Assembly: GCA_045598325.1 (NCBI GenBank)
Contig: JAZLLT010000111.1
Coordinates: forward strand, 1-16,257
From: RUG14130 sp045598325
GTDB lineage: Bacteria; Bacillota; Clostridia; Christensenellales; Aristaeellaceae
Length of the DNA stretch: 16,257 nt
Direction: 5' to 3'
The position numbers and the translations under genes are program-made. The notes beneath the pieces are model-generated. The model had not been told where the DNA came from and did no database searches. It saw only the letters and a list, made by a program, of their open reading frames with translations. Shown one piece after another: positions 13,642 through 16,257 of the stretch (position 1 is the first letter of the stretch; the number at the start of each line of letters is the position of its first letter).

Positions 13642-14901
13642 ATGTCCCACAAGAAAAAATACGACCGCCTGTTCAAGACGCGCCGCTACACCCGCGAGAC
13701 CGTCGCCAAGGACAGAGAATACGGGATGTACTGGTATGACTGGCTGTGGCATATCCTGCGGCCCGCGCTTTCCGTCATCTGCGCTCTGCTCGTGGTGATC
13801 GGCATCGCGTCCACCGCGTGGAACAAGGTCTACGGAAGCCTGCTGGCGCCCGTGGATGACGCGGACGCGTCCACATACGCGTTCACGATCTCCAGCGGCG
13901 AGTCGGTCACGGCCATCGGCCAGAATCTGGAAAAGCAGGGCTTCATCCGGAACGATGCCTTGTTCAAGTATTATGTCCAGTTCTACGGCCTCACCAACAA
14001 GTTTCAGAGCGGCGTGTACTACATCAGCAAGGATTTGAACCTGTTCGAGATGGCGGACGCGCTGACCAGCGGCATCGTCACCACCGAACGCACCATCCGC
14101 ATCCTGCCCGGCTGGACTGTGGAAGACATCGCGGATTATCTGGTGAGCGTGGGTGCCGTCGGGAACCGGGATGCATTCCTTGCCGAATGCAAAAAGTATA
14201 ACGACTACATGGACTACTCCCTCGCGCTCATCAACGCGGCGTCCGGCAAGAACCTTTCCGCCCGCACCTATCCGCTGGAAGGCTATCTCGCGCCCGATAC
14301 CTACCGCGTCTATCTGACCGCGAGCCCCGAATCCATCCTGCGCACGCTGATCAAGCAGATGGATACCGTCTACTCCGAACTGTTCGATCACGAATACACC
14401 TACGATGAAAACGGCGACATCCTCTCCGAGCCCAAACAGAACGGCGCGAAGGGCATCGTGATGAGCGATGACGACATCTTCATCCTCGCTTCCGTCATCG
14501 AAAAGGAAGCGGCATCCGCCGAGGATATGAAGAAGGTCAGCGCGGTATTCTATAACCGCCTCGCCGCCGGCATGAAACTGCAGTCCGATCCCACGGCGAA
14601 GTACCTGACCGGCGTCAAGCGCATCGCCCTGACGGATGCGGATGTCCTGCATCAGAGTCCCTACAACACCTACATGGTGACGGGACTGCCTGTTGGTCCC
14701 ATCTGCAGCCCGGGCAAAAACGCGATCATGGCTGCCCTCTATCCCGACGAGGAATATCTGAACGAAAACTATCTGTACTTCTGCGCCGCCGAACCCGGCA
14801 GCGGAAAACTGATTTTCGCAAAGACGGCGGACGAGCACGAAGCAAATGTCGCCCATTACCGTCCTTTGTGGGAAGCGTACGACAGACAGCAGGGACTGTA
14901 A
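13642..14901 (+). CDS. mltG: Endolytic murein transglycosylase MltG
   Basis: 419 residues. A basic cytoplasmic N-terminus (1-38) is followed by one membrane helix (about 39-60) and an extracellular part. A LysM-like region begins near 78 (FTISSGESVTAIGQNLEKQGFI), and the YceG/MltG catalytic domain follows: PLEGYLAPDTYRV at 211-223, ILASVIEKEA at 281-290 with Glu287 as the likely catalytic acid, VFYNRL at 302-307, LQSDPT at 313-318, and SPYNTYMVTGLPVGPICSPG at 339-358. MltG cuts nascent glycan strands in the membrane and so helps end strand elongation by the divisome or elongasome. It is the last gene of the RNase J operon. GGAG in the 8-base gap sets the start. Confidence 0.96.
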   Translation: MSHKKKYDRLFKTRRYTRETVAKDREYGMYWYDWLWHILRPALSVICALLVVIGIASTAWNKVYGSLLAPVDDADASTYAFTISSGESVTAIGQNLEKQGFIRNDALFKYYVQFYGLTNKFQSGVYYISKDLNLFEMADALTSGIVTTERTIRILPGWTVEDIADYLVSVGAVGNRDAFLAECKKYNDYMDYSLALINAASGKNLSARTYPLEGYLAPDTYRVYLTASPESILRTLIKQMDTVYSELFDHEYTYDENGDILSEPKQNGAKGIVMSDDDIFILASVIEKEAASAEDMKKVSAVFYNRLAAGMKLQSDPTAKYLTGVKRIALTDADVLHQSPYNTYMVTGLPVGPICSPGKNAIMAALYPDEEYLNENYLYFCAAEPGSGKLIFAKTADEHEANVAHYRPLWEAYDRQQGL

Positions 14902-14917
14902 TCATAATATCCAAACG

Positions 14918-14943
14918 AAGCCCCGCCCGGTGAGGCGGGGCTT
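14918..14943 (+). terminator. Terminator of the rnj-ylbF-mltG operon
   Basis: AAGCCCCGCC pairs with GGCGGGGCTT (10 bp, six-base loop), 16 bases after the mltG stop. The T-run is only three bases long, so part of its strength must come from the GC-rich stem. Confidence 0.8.
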
Positions 14944-14995
14944 TGCCGTACACAAAGAAATCGGAATCCCGTCACGAAAATGTCTTGATTGATTC

Positions 14996-15025
14996 TTGAC
15001 GGCGGTGCCGGTTGCTTTTTATAAT
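14996..15025 (+). promoter_or_regulatory. Promoter for the D-lactate dehydrogenase gene
   Basis: TTGACG (14996-15001), an 18-bp spacer and a perfect TATAAT (15020-15025). The leader of about 67 bases is purine-rich, with GGGGGAGAGG (15033-15042) and GGAGGGGGGA (15055-15064), a G-rich stretch without a coding role. I see no Rex-type TTGTGA...TCACAA operator. Confidence 0.75.
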
Positions 15026-15098
15026 GATGTTGAGGGGGAGAGGAACTCTTCCGCGGAGGGGGGACGAATACGGACACAGAACGAAAGGAAAAACCATT

Positions 15099-16130
15099 AT
15101 GAAAATCGCATTTTTCGACACCAAAGAATATGACAGAAAATCATTTGAACCTTATGACGGAAAAGAAGGCATGCACTTTGCCTTCTACGAAACCAAACTG
15201 AACGCGGACACCGCGGATCTTGCCAAAGGCGCGGACGCGGTCTGCGTGTTCGTAAACGACAATCTGGATGCGGAGACGATCGAAAAACTCAATTCCTGCG
15301 GCGTGAAACTCATCGCCCTGCGCTGCGCGGGCTACAACAATGTGGACCTCAAGGCGGCGTACGGCAAAATCCACACGGTGCGCGTGCCTGCCTATTCGCC
15401 CTATGCGGTCGCGGAGCACGCCATGGCGCTTCTGCTCACATCCATCCGCCGCATCCACAAGGCGTACAACCGCACGCGGGAATTCAACTTCAGCATTTCG
15501 GGGCTCACCGGTTTCGACCTGCACGGAAAGACCGTCGGCGTCATCGGCACGGGAAAGATCGGCCGCTGCTTCGTCGATATCTGCAAAGGCTTTGGCATGA
15601 AGGTGCTGGCTTTCGACAAATATCCCTCGGAAATCGAGGGCATCCGTTATGTGGACAAGGAGGAACTGTTCCGCGAAAGCGACATCATTTCTCTGCATTG
15701 CCCGCTCACCGATGAGACGAAGCACATCATTTCGGAAAAGAGCATCGCACTCATGAAAAAGGGTGTGGTACTCATCAACACATCCCGCGGCGCCCTTATC
15801 GATTCGGAAGCGCTGCTTACCGGAATCAAGGAGCGGAAAATCGGCGCGGCGTGCCTCGATGTGTACGAAGAGGAATCCGAGTTGTTCTTTGAGGACTTCT
15901 CGGGGCACATCCTGAACGATGACACTCTCTCACGGCTCATCTCCATGCCGAATGTGATCGTGACCTCTCATCAGGCGTTCCTCACGAAGGAAGCGCTTAC
16001 CGGCATCGCGGAAACGACCGTAAACAACATCCGCGATTTCTTTGAAAAGGACGAACTGCCCAACGAGATCTGCTACCGCTGCGCGGACATGACTGCCTGC
16101 AGGAAGGAACGCAAAGAGCGCTGCTTCTGA
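15099..16130 (+). CDS. D-lactate dehydrogenase (LdhA-type 2-hydroxyacid dehydrogenase)
   Basis: 343 residues from the ATG at 15099, which follows GAAAGGAA; the upstream in-frame ATG at 15012 overlaps the promoter. It closely follows the E. coli LdhA pattern: KLIALRCAGYNNVDL at 70-84, RVPAYSPYAVAEHAMALLL at 95-113, RTREFNFSISGLTGF at 125-139, VIGTGKIG at 148-155 (NAD-binding loop), SLHCPLTDETKH at 198-209, NTSRGALID at 227-235 (catalytic Arg230), DVYEEESELFFED at 254-266 and SHQAFLTKEAL at 290-300 (catalytic His291). It reduces pyruvate to D-lactate with NADH, regenerating NAD+ in fermentation. Odd feature: after the usual end (LPNEI, 320-324) a 19-residue tail carries Cys325, Cys328, Cys334 and Cys342. 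A related 2-hydroxyacid substrate is possible but less likely. Confidence 0.9.
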   Translation: MKIAFFDTKEYDRKSFEPYDGKEGMHFAFYETKLNADTADLAKGADAVCVFVNDNLDAETIEKLNSCGVKLIALRCAGYNNVDLKAAYGKIHTVRVPAYSPYAVAEHAMALLLTSIRRIHKAYNRTREFNFSISGLTGFDLHGKTVGVIGTGKIGRCFVDICKGFGMKVLAFDKYPSEIEGIRYVDKEELFRESDIISLHCPLTDETKHIISEKSIALMKKGVVLINTSRGALIDSEALLTGIKERKIGAACLDVYEEESELFFEDFSGHILNDDTLSRLISMPNVIVTSHQAFLTKEALTGIAETTVNNIRDFFEKDELPNEICYRCADMTACRKERKERCF

Positions 16131-16148
16131 AAAAGGACAAAGAAAATC

Positions 16149-16177
16149 CCGTCCCCCGAAGGGGACGGCACCTTTTT
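16149..16177. terminator. Bidirectional intrinsic terminator
   Basis: CCGTCCCC pairs with GGGGACGG (8 bp) around a CGAA tetraloop, TTCG on the other strand. It is followed by CACCTTTTT on the plus strand and GATTTTCTTT on the minus strand. It separates the D-lactate dehydrogenase gene from the convergent minus-strand gene at the right edge. Confidence 0.9.
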
Positions 16178-16193
16178 GACGGTAGATCAGCCG

Positions 16194-16256
16194 TTAGTCG
16201 GCATTGTAAGCCGCGGTGTACTCGGCTTTGATCTGCTCGCCGCCCTGAGCGGACCA
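16194..16256 (-). CDS. C-terminal end of probable ABC transporter solute-binding protein
   Basis: Only the last 20 codons are inside the window. Read on the minus strand they give WSAQGGEQIKAEYTAAYNAD and a TAA stop. This pattern (W-x-x-Q-G-G-E-x-I-x-x-E-Y-x-x-x-Y-N) resembles the end of extracellular carbohydrate-binding lipoproteins of ABC transporters. The stop is 17 bases before the shared terminator, as expected for a real gene end. The assignment rests on a very short piece. Confidence 0.5.
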   Translation of the reverse strand, partial: WSAQGGEQIKAEYTAAYNAD

Positions 16257-16257
16257 G

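Noticed and set aside
15012..15098. D-lactate dehydrogenase start at 15012
   Set aside because: It overlaps the -10 box, and family alignment begins at MKIAFFDTKEYD (15099).
1..16257. tRNA, rRNA, CRISPR array, insertion sequence, phage or defence island
   Set aside because: I looked for repeats with regular spacing, transposase or integrase motifs and tRNA-like cloverleaf ends and saw none.

Overview
The window reads as chromosomal DNA from an anaerobic Firmicute of the class Clostridia, probably an uncultured gut or rumen lineage (inference). The signs are GGAGG-type ribosome binding sites, housekeeping-type promoters with 16-18 bp spacers, an RNase J / YlbF / MltG gene set, a CotH-type kinase, a fermentative D-lactate dehydrogenase, and GC-rich third codon positions with AT-rich spacers. 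I see no tRNA, rRNA, CRISPR array, insertion sequence or phage gene.

Layout. 1-2289 (+): the end of a DUF4956 membrane protein, then a CotH-family kinase-like membrane protein four bases later. 2356-3306 (+): a uroporphyrinogen-decarboxylase (URO-D) superfamily protein with its own promoter, ending at a bidirectional terminator shared with the convergent minus-strand genes. 3367-5802 (-): L-rhamnose isomerase, and upstream of it a second URO-D-like protein; each has its own promoter. 5803-6561: a 759-base spacer holding a 30-codon signal-peptide stub on the minus strand, an AT-rich hairpin, a strong plus-strand promoter, and a long structured leader that ends in an intrinsic terminator just before the next gene. 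6562-8712 (+): a large secreted M28 metallopeptidase. 8741-9003 (-): a frameshifted, truncated remnant of a sugar-phosphate isomerase/epimerase whose promoter and ribosome binding site survive. 9106-10608 (-): a secreted C69 dipeptidase. 10746-11393 (-): a PAP2-family membrane protein. 11591-14901 (+): RNase J, YlbF-family protein and MltG in a tight operon. 15099-16130 (+): D-lactate dehydrogenase-like protein with an unusual Cys-rich tail. 16194-16256 (-): the last residues of what looks like a sugar ABC transporter binding protein.

How the genes fit together. Rhamnose isomerase, the epimerase remnant, D-lactate dehydrogenase and the possible sugar-binding protein point to sugar fermentation. 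The two exported peptidases, encoded about 400 bases apart and converging, suggest peptide scavenging outside the cell. The RNase J operon joins RNA decay to peptidoglycan strand release. The most interesting unexplained element is the leader of the M28 peptidase (about 6213-6561). It has a strong promoter, a compact set of mutually exclusive stems, and an intrinsic terminator about 40 bases before the start codon. That is the architecture of a riboswitch or attenuator, and I could not match it to a class I know.
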